A DNA stretch of 64,000 nucleotides from Microtetraspora glauca (GTDB lineage: Bacteria; Actinomycetota; Actinomycetes; Streptosporangiales; Streptosporangiaceae): positions 682,001-746,000 of the forward strand of contig BBYL01000007.1 of NCBI GenBank assembly GCA_001570385.1, written 5' to 3'. Each line of letters starts with the position of its first letter. The stretch's first letter is position 1. Below the pieces are notes generated by a model. That model worked only from the letters and a program-made list of their open reading frames with translations. It was not told the origin of the DNA and did not search any database. The translations under genes and the position numbers were made by a program. Positions 16,789 to 26,007 of this stretch are shown here, in pieces.

Positions 16789-19071
16789 CTACCGCTGAAC
16801 TTCCGGCTGCTGATCGTTGCTCTTCCTGGGCCTGCGGTACAGCCAGGCGAGTCGGGGCTCCAGCATCCACTTGAACAGCGTGCGGGTCACCGGCAGGCAC
16901 AGGATGGTGGCCAGGGCGAAGCTGCCGCTGAGGATGGCGAGGACGCCGAGGGGGCCGTTCAGCCACGAGGCGTTCAGCCAGCCCATCTCCTTGCCGATCA
17001 TCACGGGCACGCCGTGCAGCAGGTACGCGTAGAGCGTGCGCGTGCCGAGTTCGGAGAACCACATCTGGCGCCGGGGCACGAGGGCCATGACGCTGAAGCA
17101 GATGACGGTGACCCCGGCGAGGAAGACGACGCGGAAGCCCATGCCGTACCACCACGTCATGTGCAGGTCGTGGTAGCTGGCGTTGAAGTACCACAGGCCC
17201 AGCTTGAGGCGGGGCGCGAGGACGTAGACGGCGACCGCCCAGGCCAGCAGGGTGACTCCGGCCAGGATCCGGACCGGGGTGCGCTTGAGCACCTCGAAGT
17301 GCTCGGGCTTGAGGACCAGGCCCATCGCGAAGAAGGGCAGCAGGCCGAACACGCGGTCGATGCTGAAATCACCGCTGAGCTGGGACAGGCCGGAGAAGAG
17401 GCAGACGACCACCGCGGTGGGCAGCGGATAGCGCATGCGTTTCCACACGGGTGTGGACAACCGCCAGAACAGCAGCGCGAGGAGATACCAGTTGAGCCAG
17501 TACGGATCGAGGATCGAGATGCTCCACTTGTGCCCGAAGGCCACGCGGAGGAGGTTGTAGCCGAACTCGACGATCACGTACGGCACCAGGAAGGTGTCGA
17601 CGAGCTTGTTGGTCTTCGCGTTCGAGTTCCAGAAGTTCTTCGACAGGAAGCCACTGATCATCACGAACAGCGGCATGTGGAACGAGAACATGAAGATGTA
17701 CAGCGCCCGGTTGGCGTCCGCGCCGACCGTGGGGCGGATCGCGTGTGAGGTCACCACGAGCGCGATCAGCAGGAACTTGACGTTGTCCAGGTACGGGTCG
17801 CGCCGCTTGGGCTGGGGAGCGGGCTCCTCCTCGGGCTCCTGCTCCTCCCAGCCGGTGGGCGGCCTGACCTCGCCGAAGCCGGACATCCCACCCGGCGCGT
17901 ACGGCGACGCCTGCTGGGGGGCCTGGGCCCACGCGGGCAGCGGGAGCGGCTCCGGGCTCGGCGGCGGGGGAGCGGCCGGGGCGGCGGGGGGAGGCTCCAC
18001 CGTGCTCGGTACGGCGAGGCCCTGCGGGACGTCGTGGCCCGCGCGGCGCCAGGGGTCCCACGGGTCGGCGGGCAACTCGGGCCACTGCTGGGCCGGCGCC
18101 GCCGGGGGGACGGCGGGCATCGCCTGCGTCGGGGCCTGTCCCTGGAGAGACGCGCGGCGTGACCGCTTGGGCAGTTGGTCCGCGGCGGGCGGCGCGAAGG
18201 GATCCTGTACGGGCGCGGCGAGGGGGTCCTGTGCCGGGGTGGAGAAGGGGTCACGCGCGGCCAGGGGGTCCGGTCCGGGCGTGGTGGCGTAGGGGTGCTG
18301 CGGCGAGCCGGTGAAGGGGCTCTGCGGGGCGGCCGGGCCGAGAGGGTCGGACGTGGGCGCGGGGCCGGAGTCCGCGCGCGGCGTGGAGAAGTAGTCGAAC
18401 CCCTGGGGGGCCGCCTCGGGCTTCCCTGTCTCAGGGCCGCCGGCTCGCGGCGTGCGCGGCCGGCGCTTGGGCAGCGGCCGGTGCTCGGGATCCGATCCGG
18501 CGGACGCGGTGCCGGAGGCCGCCGCTCCTCCGGATGCCGGAGATCCCCCGGACGTCGCGGATCCTTCAGAGGTGGCGGAGCCTGGTGCTCCCGAGATCCC
18601 TGGTCGCCCCGATGTTCCCGATGGGGGTGCCGACGGAGCCGGTGCCCGGGTTTCCGCCGCCGCCGACGCGGGCGGCGCCGATGAAGCCGCTCCCGGCGGC
18701 ACGGATCCCGCCGCCGGTCCCGTCGCCGTCCCGGCCGCCGACCCCGTCGCCGGTCCTGCTCCCGGCCCCGCTGCGGGCGCGGGCGCGGACGGGGTGCCGA
18801 AGGACGCGAAGTGCCCGGTGGGCGGCGGAGAGCCCTGCGGTGCCCCGAAGCCGCCCCCCGCGGGCGGGGCCGCCCACGCCTGCCGTACGGGCGGCTCGCC
18901 CTCCGGAGCCGGAGCGGCGCCGGTGGGCGCACCGCCGCCGGGAGCGGCGGACGGCGGCGGCCACTCGCCGGTGATGCGGCCGATCACGCCGGTGGGTGCG
19001 TCCTCGGAGGGATCGTGCGGTTCACCCGGGTTCGCTCCCGGAACGTGAGGGGTTGGGCGAGTGTCAGTCAC
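16789..19071 (-). CDS. Acyltransferase-3 family membrane protein with long disordered N-terminal tail
   Basis: 760 residues. The C-terminal 340 residues are an OafA/NodX-like integral membrane acyltransferase: YLDNVKFLLIALVVTSHAI carries the family histidine, FHMPLFVMISGF follows, and about ten hydrophobic helices are seen. Such proteins O-acetylate or O-succinylate surface polysaccharides. The first 420 residues are a Pro/Ala/Ser/Gly-rich, helix-free tail with repeated Asp-Pro-Phe/Leu-Ala-Ala units (for example RDPFSTPAQDPLAAPVQDPF), predicted cytoplasmic. The tail is unusual for the family. The GTG start lacks a ribosome site. Confidence 0.85.
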   Translation of the reverse strand: MTDTRPTPHVPGANPGEPHDPSEDAPTGVIGRITGEWPPPSAAPGGGAPTGAAPAPEGEPPVRQAWAAPPAGGGFGAPQGSPPPTGHFASFGTPSAPAPAAGPGAGPATGSAAGTATGPAAGSVPPGAASSAPPASAAAETRAPAPSAPPSGTSGRPGISGAPGSATSEGSATSGGSPASGGAAASGTASAGSDPEHRPLPKRRPRTPRAGGPETGKPEAAPQGFDYFSTPRADSGPAPTSDPLGPAAPQSPFTGSPQHPYATTPGPDPLAARDPFSTPAQDPLAAPVQDPFAPPAADQLPKRSRRASLQGQAPTQAMPAVPPAAPAQQWPELPADPWDPWRRAGHDVPQGLAVPSTVEPPPAAPAAPPPPSPEPLPLPAWAQAPQQASPYAPGGMSGFGEVRPPTGWEEQEPEEEPAPQPKRRDPYLDNVKFLLIALVVTSHAIRPTVGADANRALYIFMFSFHMPLFVMISGFLSKNFWNSNAKTNKLVDTFLVPYVIVEFGYNLLRVAFGHKWSISILDPYWLNWYLLALLFWRLSTPVWKRMRYPLPTAVVVCLFSGLSQLSGDFSIDRVFGLLPFFAMGLVLKPEHFEVLKRTPVRILAGVTLLAWAVAVYVLAPRLKLGLWYFNASYHDLHMTWWYGMGFRVVFLAGVTVICFSVMALVPRRQMWFSELGTRTLYAYLLHGVPVMIGKEMGWLNASWLNGPLGVLAILSGSFALATILCLPVTRTLFKWMLEPRLAWLYRRPRKSNDQQPEVQR

Positions 19072-19271
19072 GGGAGGAAACTCTCAAGGTTCGCCGAGCG
19101 GGGGCCGGTGGCTCATTCGAGACGGAGCCTGCGTTCAAGACGCTAGCGCGGACGTCCCGTGCGGTCAGGCGAACGTGGAAGCACGGAATGCGTCCGCTCC
19201 GCCCAACCTTAACGCAAGTCTCAACGATCACTCCTGTAACGGACATCAATAATTGCTGTGAACGGCGGACC

Positions 19272-21686
19272 TCAGCCCTTGCAGATGTCCGTCTCGGAGG
19301 TCACGGCGTCGTCGCCCACATTCAGCGCGACCTTGACGCCCTTCCAGTCGGCGCCGACCACGAGCTGGATGATCGGGCCCGCGACCCGTCCGGGCTTGGG
19401 CGGGGTCGAGGCGGACGTGAAGGGCGTCGCCGGGCCGGTGGCCAGCTTGCCGGTCTCCGGCTTGATCGTGTTCTCCAGCTTGCCGCTGAGGATCTTGGCC
19501 TGGTCCCAGCCCTGGCCGGTGTAGCGGATCATGGTCGTCGGCTGGTCGCTGCCGTCGGGCTTGCGCGCGTCACCGACTCCGACCACTCGGAAGCCTTCGG
19601 CGGCCAGCGCTTCGGCGACCTCCTTGGCCTTCCCGCCGGTGTTGGTGCCGTTGAACACCTGGACCTTGACCTGCTCCGGCTTGGTGACGGTCGGGGCGGC
19701 GGGCTTGGTGCCGCCGGAGGAGGAGGCGGCGGGGCTCGGCGACGCGGTGACCTCCACGTCGCCGCGGATGCCCGCGAACAGATTGTTCGCGGCCGGCTGC
19801 TTCCACTGGACGCGGTTCTTGTCCGCGACGTACGGCTCCCAGGGCACCTTGGTGGCCTTGAACCCCTTGGCGCTGAGCTTGGAGGCGCTCTTCGCGATCT
19901 CGAGGAGCGCGTCGGCGTTGAGCTTGTCGTCCGTCGTGACGGAGTCGGCCGTGGCGTTGATGAACTTCTGCAGCTTGCCCCAGTCGGTGAGCAGCCCGCT
20001 GCTGGTCGCCTTCTTCACCACCTGCGAGATGAACACCTGCTGGCGCTCGATCCGGCTGATGTCGCCGCCGTCGCCGAGGGAGTAGCGGGCGCGCACGTAG
20101 GCGAGGGCGGTCTCGCCCCTGACCGTCTGCGTGCCCTTCTTCAGGGTCAGCTTGGCCTTCTTGTCGTTGACGTCCTTCGGCACGCAGATCTCGATGCCGC
20201 CCAGGGCGTTCACGATGTTCTTGAAGCCGGTGAAGTCGACCTTCACGTAGTGGTCGATGGGGATCTGGGTGAGCGTCTCGATGGTCCGGCGGGTGCAGAT
20301 CATGCCACCGGAGGAGAACGCCGAGTTGATCATGCCGAGGTGCTGCGGGACGATCGCCTTGGTCTTCACGTCGCGGCAGTCGGGGATCAGCACCATGGAG
20401 TCGCGGGGGAAGCTGACCAGGGTCGCGCCGTCCCGGTTCGGGGCGACGTGCAGCAGCATGATCGTGTCGGTGCGTTCGCCGTCGTTCTCCATGTGCTGGC
20501 CGTACTTCTTGTTGTCTCCGGCACGGGTGTCCGACCCGACCAGCAGGACGTTGATCGCACCGGTCGCGTTCTCGGGGCGGTTTATGTCCAGGTCGTCGGT
20601 GGACTTGTCGTGCCCGATGCGGTCGAAGGTGTCCCGGTAGATCTTGTACCCGGTGAGCGTGCCGGCGACCATGACGGTGGTCATGGCGATGCTGGCCCAG
20701 CCGAGCACGCCCAGGCCACGCTTGCCGCCGCCCGAGTCGCCGCGGCGGCGTGACTGCGGCCCGCCACCGGGAGGGCCGGTCGGAGCGCTGTCGCCGTTCC
20801 GGCTCGTGGCCCGGCGCGATCCCCGTCGCGAGGCGGCGGTGGTGGCGGCGTCGCCGTACGCGTCGTTCCTGGCCATCTCGTAGTGGTCGTCGAGGCGGAC
20901 GCCGTGCCCGGTCCCCTGAGCGTCGCCCTGCGCATGTCCCTGCGCATGTCCCTGAGCGAGGCCCTGAGCATGGCCACGCCCGTCTCGCTGGGGGTGGACC
21001 TGACCGCCGTCGGGCTCGCCGTCGTGGCCGTCGTCGGACGCGGCCTCGTTCCCGGCGTCGTTCCCGGACTTGCGCCGGCCCCAGAGCTTCTTGCGCGGTT
21101 CCTCGTCGTCGGGTTCGTCCCAGGGGTCGACGTTCGAGCGTCGGCCCCAGCGTCGCTTCGGCGGGTCGTCGAGGTAGTCGTCGTCGGGCTCGCGCTCGCC
21201 CCAGGGCCCGCGCTCGGGCTCGGGCTCGTCGTACTCTTCCTGCGGGTATCCGTGCTGCTGGTATCCGGGGTCCTGGTAGCCCTGCTGGTACGCCTGGTCC
21301 TGATAGCCCTGGTCCTGACGGGAGCGGCCCTGGTGCCCCTGCTCCTGGTAGCCCTGCTCCTGGTGGCCCTGGTCGTGGTAGCCGTGATCCTGGCGGCCGG
21401 CGGGCCCGGCGGCTCTGGCTCCGCCCCTGCGGCGGCCGCGCGGAGCGTCCTGGGCGTCCTGGTAGGCGTCCCGGCGCTGGTCCTGGTAGCCGTCCTGGCG
21501 CGGGGCGCGATCGTCAGGCCCGCGCCGATCGCCTGAATAACGGCCCTGCGGGTCGTGCTGGCCATGACGGTCGGGCTGCCCCTGACGGTCGGGCCGGCCG
21601 TAGCGGGCTCCCGACTCCTCGCGCCCCCAGACGCGCTGGCCGGGCTGCTCGGGCGTCCCCGGAGGCTGGCGGCGGCGGTCACTCAT
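19272..21686 (-). CDS. LCP family protein with long Q/H/G/D-rich N-terminal region
   Basis: 804 residues. About 330 residues of low-complexity cytoplasmic tail (repeats such as GYQEQGHQ, GYQDPGYQ and HAQGLAQGHAQG) precede one membrane helix (GVLGWASIAMTTVMVAGTLT), an LCP domain (NVLLVGSDTRAGDN, GERTDTIMLLHV, VSFPRDSMV, ALAYVRARYSLGDGGDISR) and a C-terminal LytR_C domain (VKVQVFNGTNTGGKAKEVAE). It should attach glycopolymers to peptidoglycan. Start ATG 21686 has GAGGGG upstream and overlaps the TGA of a small leader ORF (ATGA), so its translation may be coupled. Confidence 0.88.
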   Translation of the reverse strand: MSDRRRQPPGTPEQPGQRVWGREESGARYGRPDRQGQPDRHGQHDPQGRYSGDRRGPDDRAPRQDGYQDQRRDAYQDAQDAPRGRRRGGARAAGPAGRQDHGYHDQGHQEQGYQEQGHQGRSRQDQGYQDQAYQQGYQDPGYQQHGYPQEEYDEPEPERGPWGEREPDDDYLDDPPKRRWGRRSNVDPWDEPDDEEPRKKLWGRRKSGNDAGNEAASDDGHDGEPDGGQVHPQRDGRGHAQGLAQGHAQGHAQGDAQGTGHGVRLDDHYEMARNDAYGDAATTAASRRGSRRATSRNGDSAPTGPPGGGPQSRRRGDSGGGKRGLGVLGWASIAMTTVMVAGTLTGYKIYRDTFDRIGHDKSTDDLDINRPENATGAINVLLVGSDTRAGDNKKYGQHMENDGERTDTIMLLHVAPNRDGATLVSFPRDSMVLIPDCRDVKTKAIVPQHLGMINSAFSSGGMICTRRTIETLTQIPIDHYVKVDFTGFKNIVNALGGIEICVPKDVNDKKAKLTLKKGTQTVRGETALAYVRARYSLGDGGDISRIERQQVFISQVVKKATSSGLLTDWGKLQKFINATADSVTTDDKLNADALLEIAKSASKLSAKGFKATKVPWEPYVADKNRVQWKQPAANNLFAGIRGDVEVTASPSPAASSSGGTKPAAPTVTKPEQVKVQVFNGTNTGGKAKEVAEALAAEGFRVVGVGDARKPDGSDQPTTMIRYTGQGWDQAKILSGKLENTIKPETGKLATGPATPFTSASTPPKPGRVAGPIIQLVVGADWKGVKVALNVGDDAVTSETDICKG

Positions 21687-21760
21687 GCGCCCCTCCTCGT
21701 CGCGGGACGCGCTGGACGTGTGGGCGAACAGCCGGGCTGACTACTGCTTCGCACGCACAC
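21683..21760 (-). CDS. Possible 25-residue leader ORF coupled to the LCP gene
   Basis: A GTG at 21760 is preceded by a near-ideal AAGGAGG with a 4-base spacer. It opens a 25-codon frame (MCVRSSSQPGC..., Arg/Ser/Pro-rich) whose TGA overlaps the ATG of the downstream LCP gene as ATGA. The layout fits translational coupling or a regulatory leader peptide. No homology is claimed, and the ribosome site could simply be fortuitous. Confidence 0.4.
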   Translation of the reverse strand: MCVRSSSQPGCSPTRPARPATRRGA

Positions 21761-22086
21761 GTGTCCTCCTTGCTTTACGGTCCGTTGACCGAGAGCATGA
21801 CTGCTCATCGCCGAGGCTAGGTCACGTACGCGCGGGCGGGCGCCGTGATCGCTGATTTTGGACGTGACCAGTCTTTTGCATCGACGGGGGTGATCCAGCC
21901 GGAAGCATACTCAAACATAGATATTTCGGGGTATGTCAAATAGCTGAACAATGTCCGACTCTCAGGAACCGTCCAGGTCCAGGGCCCTCTGGCATACGGA
22001 AAGTCGATGAAACCGGACATGAGTTCGATATGGCGCCGATGCGGCGGCCGGGATATCGGGATGTGATCGGGATGCCGGGATAAGGA
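21761..22086. other. 326-bp gene-free stretch with an AT-rich island
   Basis: No convincing gene. Bases 21880-21965 are markedly AT-rich for this genome (CATACTCAAACATAGATATT and surroundings). On the minus strand a TTGACA hexamer lies at 21934-21939, but no well-spaced -10 follows, so a promoter for the leader/LCP transcript is only suggested. Confidence 0.4.
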
Positions 22087-23640
22087 TCAACGCCGGGAAC
22101 GCGGCCGCACCATGAGCGCGGCGGCCAGGCAGGCCAGCGGGGTCGCGGGCAGCACGTAGCGATAGTCGAACTCCGCCGTCGCGGCCGGGATGAGCAGCAG
22201 CAGGCCCGCGACCGCCCAGGGCACCGCCCATGCCGCGCGCCACGCCTGCGCCCTGCGGGATCCGGCCCCCGTGCCCTTCGACGGAGCCAGGCGCCGTACG
22301 GCGAAGCGCGCGACGGCGACCAGCGGGGGGAAGAGGAGAACGGGCAGGAGCAGCACGCCGGGCAGGAAGGCCACGCTCTGGTAGGCCCGCATGACGCCCG
22401 CGTACGGCTCGACGACCCGGGTGCCGATGGGGCCCCGCTCGTACTGCTCCGCGAACCGGGTGCCGACGATCGCCGGATGGCGCCCCGGCGGGTCGGGGGT
22501 GTCCGCGGGGAACTCGTAGTACCCGTACGTCTCGGCGTCGGGATAGACCGGCCGCCCCCACGCGAACGACCGGGCGAGCTCGTCCAGGGTGGTCGCGACG
22601 TAGTCGAGCGGCTGGCTGCGGATCGCCAGCCAGGCGAACCGTCCGGCCAGCGCGTCGGTCTCGCGGAGGAACGTGATGCCGGGCAGCCGGACCAGTGGCG
22701 CGTCCGGGTCCCAGATGTACTCCTGCGACGGGGGCCTGCGGGCCGGGGGCCGGTCGTCGCACAGCACCGCGAGGTCGGCCGGAGGCCGCATGACCGCGCA
22801 GTCCGCGAACGACATGGTCCGCGCGTACAGGAAGACCCCGTTCGCGCCGATGAGCCCCACTCGGTGGTGGGCGGCCCAGAACCAGCCGCCGTAGGCCGCG
22901 ACCGGCACCAGCGCCGCCGCAAGGAACACACCTGTCACCCGCCACGGCATCCGGCCGCGCCGTACCCGCCCGCTCGCTCTCCCGGTGCCGGTCCCGGTGC
23001 CGCCGTCGACCGCGCCGCCAGCCGTGCCGCCAGCCGTGCCGCCGGCCGTGCCGTTCCCCGCTCGGGCGGCGCGGGAGCCGAACCACAGCAGGAGGATCCC
23101 GAAGGCGGCGATCAGCGGGAGGGCCACGGTCCTGGTCAGCGTCGCGGCGGCCAGGAGGAGACCGGTGGCGAGGGCGGTACGCCAGGTCAGGGGGCGCAGC
23201 GTCAGGCAGACCGCGGCGACGATCAGGAACGTGAACAGCGAGTCGGAGACGAGCAGGTGTTCCAGCTGGATCTGGTACGCGTCGAGCAGGACGGGGGCCG
23301 ACGCCAGGGCGCCCACCCAGCGCGGCCTGCGCCGGCGCACCACGGCGAGATAGATCATCACGCCGGTCAGCAGGCCGAGCAGGTGCTGGGCGAGCGTGAC
23401 GAACCCGAAGCCGTGCAGAGGCTCGAACAGCAGCAGGAACATCGAATAGCCCGCCGGACGGACCAGATCGGGCTTGGGCCGCATCGCGGTCACGACGTAG
23501 CTGTAGGAGTCCGGGAACCAGAGGGCGGGCCGGTATCCCAGCATGGTCACGACGCGCAGCGCGGTCCCGAGCGCGAGCACGCCCAGGAACCACCTGTGGC
23601 GGCGAGCCCACGGCGCGACGCGCCCCACCATCGACACCCT
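22087..23640 (-). CDS. Multi-spanning membrane glycosyltransferase-like protein (GT-C type)
   Basis: 517 residues from GTG 23640, chosen for GGGGAG 5 bases upstream; ATG 23664, eight bases after a TAGCGT hexamer, is an alternative leaderless start. About ten hydrophobic helices; the first extracellular loop holds ALWFPDSYSYVV, an acidic D-S motif expected of polyprenyl-phosphate-sugar-dependent GT-C enzymes of the ArnT/PMT kind. A Gly/Thr-rich loop with GTAGGTAGGTAGG repeats interrupts the middle. It likely glycosylates an exported acceptor using a lipid-linked sugar. Divergent from another GT-C-like gene. Confidence 0.75.
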   Translation of the reverse strand, partial: RVSMVGRVAPWARRHRWFLGVLALGTALRVVTMLGYRPALWFPDSYSYVVTAMRPKPDLVRPAGYSMFLLLFEPLHGFGFVTLAQHLLGLLTGVMIYLAVVRRRRPRWVGALASAPVLLDAYQIQLEHLLVSDSLFTFLIVAAVCLTLRPLTWRTALATGLLLAAATLTRTVALPLIAAFGILLLWFGSRAARAGNGTAGGTAGGTAGGAVDGGTGTGTGRASGRVRRGRMPWRVTGVFLAAALVPVAAYGGWFWAAHHRVGLIGANGVFLYARTMSFADCAVMRPPADLAVLCDDRPPARRPPSQEYIWDPDAPLVRLPGITFLRETDALAGRFAWLAIRSQPLDYVATTLDELARSFAWGRPVYPDAETYGYYEFPADTPDPPGRHPAIVGTRFAEQYERGPIGTRVVEPYAGVMRAYQSVAFLPGVLLLPVLLFPPLVAVARFAVRRLAPSKGTGAGSRRAQAWRAAWAVPWAVAGLLLLIPAATAEFDYRYVLPATPLACLAAALMVRPRSRR

Positions 23641-23727
23641 GACTCCCCGTCCCCCGGCGTTCATCCCGGCGTACGCTACCGGCCGGCCACGACACATCGT
23701 GCCGCGCCGCGTCCGGCGCCGAGGCGC

Positions 23728-25998
23728 GTGGGACGGTCAGCCGCGGGAGGCCGTTACGCTCGGCTCATCCCAACGCACTGGTTTGGCCGGCTCCGGCCGC
23801 GAACGACATGGCCCTCGGCGGGCCGGGTGCTCGCCGTCTGCTCCGCCGTGCCCGCGCTCGCCCTCGCCGGGTGGCTGCTCGCCGGATTGCCGCTGCTCCT
23901 GCTCGGCTGGTTCCGGCCGCTGCCCATGGCGCTGCTCGGCGGGGGGACGGCCGTCGCCCTGTGCTGGTGGGGCCTGCGCCGCCTGCCCGAGACCGTGGAC
24001 GCCCTGGCGTCGCACACGGCGGCGGTGATCGGCATCGCGCTCGGATCCGGCCTGTTCAACGGGTTCCTGCGGGCCGAGCAGCTCTTCGTGCGGCGGGACC
24101 CCGCGACGTACGCGCAGTACGCGATCTGGCTGGCCCGGCACGGGTCGCTGCCCATTCCCTACGGCGACTTCGGCGGCCCCGATCCCGCGCTGCGGTTCGA
24201 CAGCATGGGGTTCTACGACTTCCACGGCGCGATCGTGCCCCAGTTCATGCCGGGCCCGCCGATGCTGGACGCCGTCGGCTACTGGCTCGGCGGCGTGCCC
24301 GGTCTCCTGCTGGTCCCGCCGGTGCTGGGGGCGCTCGCGGTGCTCGTCTTCGCCGGAACGGTCGCCCGCCTGGCGGGAGGCCGCTGGGCGCCGCTCGCGG
24401 CACTGGTCTTCGCGGTCAGCATGCCGATCATCTACACGTCGCGGACGACGTTCAGCGAGATGCCGTCCCTGATCCTGCTGTTCGGCGGCATGGCGCTGCT
24501 GCTCGACGCCCGGCACCGGCTCCGGGCCGGCCACGGCGCGCTGCTCGTGGCGGGACTGGCCGGGCTCGTCTTCGGACTCGCCCTGCTCGTGCGGATCGAC
24601 GGCCTGCGTGACGTGCTCCCCGTCCTGGCGTACGCCGGGCTGCTGATCGCGCTGCGCCGCATCTCCGGACCGCCGCCCGAGAGCCCGCCGCCGGCGGCGG
24701 GCGGTTCCGCGCGTCCCGAACCGGCCCGGCGATTTCCGGACGGCCGGTTGGGCGTGCCGCTCCTGGCCGGGCTGGCGCTGGGCGGGTTCTGCGGGTTCGC
24801 CGCCTGCTACCTGCTGGCCCGCCCCTATCTGGAATACCTCTCGGGGTCGTTGCTGCCGCTGCTCGCGATCTGCGCCGTCGTCGTCCTGGTCACCGTCGCC
24901 GGTACGGCCCTCGCCCCCCGAATCACCATCCGAATCGCCCCTCGGATCGCTGCCCGGACCGGCTCCGGGCGGGGACCGGCGAGCCCCGGGCGGCTCGGCC
25001 GGGCGCCGCGGTGGTTGCCCGGGATGCCCGGCTCGGCCGCCGCGCTGGTCGTGCTCGTCGTGGCCGGCCTCGCCGTACGGCCCTGGCTGCAGACCGTGCG
25101 TCGGGTGGCGGTGACCCCGGAGGACCTGCTCACCGCCGACTTCATCCAGCAGGTCCAGCGTGCCAACCATCTCCCGGTGGACGGCACCCGGCTCTACTAC
25201 GAGCACTCCCTCTACTGGGTGATCTGGTACGTCGGGGTTCCGGTCGTCGTCCTGGCCACGCTCGCCGCCGCCGTTCTCGTACGGCGCCTGGCCCGGGGAC
25301 GGGGCCTGGCGTGGCTGCTGCCGCTGGCGATCATCGGCTGGACGACCGCGACCACGCTCTGGCGCCCCGCGATCACCCCGGACCATCCGTTCGCGGCGCG
25401 CCGGCTGGTGCCCGTCGTGATCCCGGGGCTGATCCTGCTCGCGGTCTTCGGCCTGCGGTGGGTGCGCGACCGCCTCGGACGCGCGGGGTACGGCTCCCGC
25501 CTCGTGGTGGCGGCGGGCGCCCTCCTGCTGGTGGTCCCCCCTGTCGTCACTTCGATCGGGACCGCGTTCTCGCCCGTCGAGCGGGGCGAGGCCGCCGCCG
25601 TCGCCCGGATGTGCGCGGCGATCCCCCGCGACGCGTCCGTGCTGATCGTGGAGAGGGTCACCGGCGACAGGTTCACCCAGCTTGTGCGTGGTCAGTGCGG
25701 CGTCCCGGCCGCGCGGATCAGGAACCCCAAGGGGTCGAGCGTGGCGCTGGAGACCGACGTCCGCAGGCTGATCGACCGGGTGCGGGCCACCGGCCGCCGT
25801 CCCGTGCTGCTCGCCGCCGAGCAGCCCCAGCTCATGCGGTACGGCAAAGCCACGCAGGTGCTCCGGCTGCGCACGCATCAGGACGAGCGGTCACTCGCCG
25901 GTCCTCCCGACGCCGTCTGGTCCCTCGCGGCCGACGTCTGGATGGCCATACCCGTGTGTCACGGCCGGTGGCGGGAAATGTCATGTTTATCGGGTTAA
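23728..25998 (+). CDS. Large multi-spanning membrane protein, GT-C-like
   Basis: 756 residues from GTG 23728 (GAGG three bases upstream); GTG 23827, at the first hydrophobic helix and downstream of a TACGCT hexamer, is an alternative. At least ten hydrophobic segments. The loop LFVRRDPATYAQYAIWLARH after the second helix has the Arg-Asp placing seen in GT-C transferases. The soluble C-terminus (VARMCAAIPRDASVLIVERV) is periplasmic-like. The specific sugar is unknown. The gene's TAA is also part of the -10-like TAAGGT of the next gene. Confidence 0.7.
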   Translation: MGRSAAGGRYARLIPTHWFGRLRPRTTWPSAGRVLAVCSAVPALALAGWLLAGLPLLLLGWFRPLPMALLGGGTAVALCWWGLRRLPETVDALASHTAAVIGIALGSGLFNGFLRAEQLFVRRDPATYAQYAIWLARHGSLPIPYGDFGGPDPALRFDSMGFYDFHGAIVPQFMPGPPMLDAVGYWLGGVPGLLLVPPVLGALAVLVFAGTVARLAGGRWAPLAALVFAVSMPIIYTSRTTFSEMPSLILLFGGMALLLDARHRLRAGHGALLVAGLAGLVFGLALLVRIDGLRDVLPVLAYAGLLIALRRISGPPPESPPPAAGGSARPEPARRFPDGRLGVPLLAGLALGGFCGFAACYLLARPYLEYLSGSLLPLLAICAVVVLVTVAGTALAPRITIRIAPRIAARTGSGRGPASPGRLGRAPRWLPGMPGSAAALVVLVVAGLAVRPWLQTVRRVAVTPEDLLTADFIQQVQRANHLPVDGTRLYYEHSLYWVIWYVGVPVVVLATLAAAVLVRRLARGRGLAWLLPLAIIGWTTATTLWRPAITPDHPFAARRLVPVVIPGLILLAVFGLRWVRDRLGRAGYGSRLVVAAGALLLVVPPVVTSIGTAFSPVERGEAAAVARMCAAIPRDASVLIVERVTGDRFTQLVRGQCGVPAARIRNPKGSSVALETDVRRLIDRVRATGRRPVLLAAEQPQLMRYGKATQVLRLRTHQDERSLAGPPDAVWSLAADVWMAIPVCHGRWREMSCLSG

Positions 25999-26001
25999 GG
26001 T
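25996..26001 (+). promoter_or_regulatory. -10 element of a probable leaderless promoter
   Basis: TAAGGT, six bases before ATG 26008. It overlaps the TAA stop of the upstream gene. The same TAAGGTC-N-GCG-N-ATGGA layout precedes the paralog at 27073. Confidence 0.5.
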
Positions 26002-26007
26002 CGGCGG

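Noticed and set aside
21817..22020. 67-codon minus-strand frame in the gene-free stretch (MSGFIDFPYARG...)
   Set aside because: No ribosome site, no recognisable domain, and the AT-rich base composition alone explains its ordinary-looking residues.
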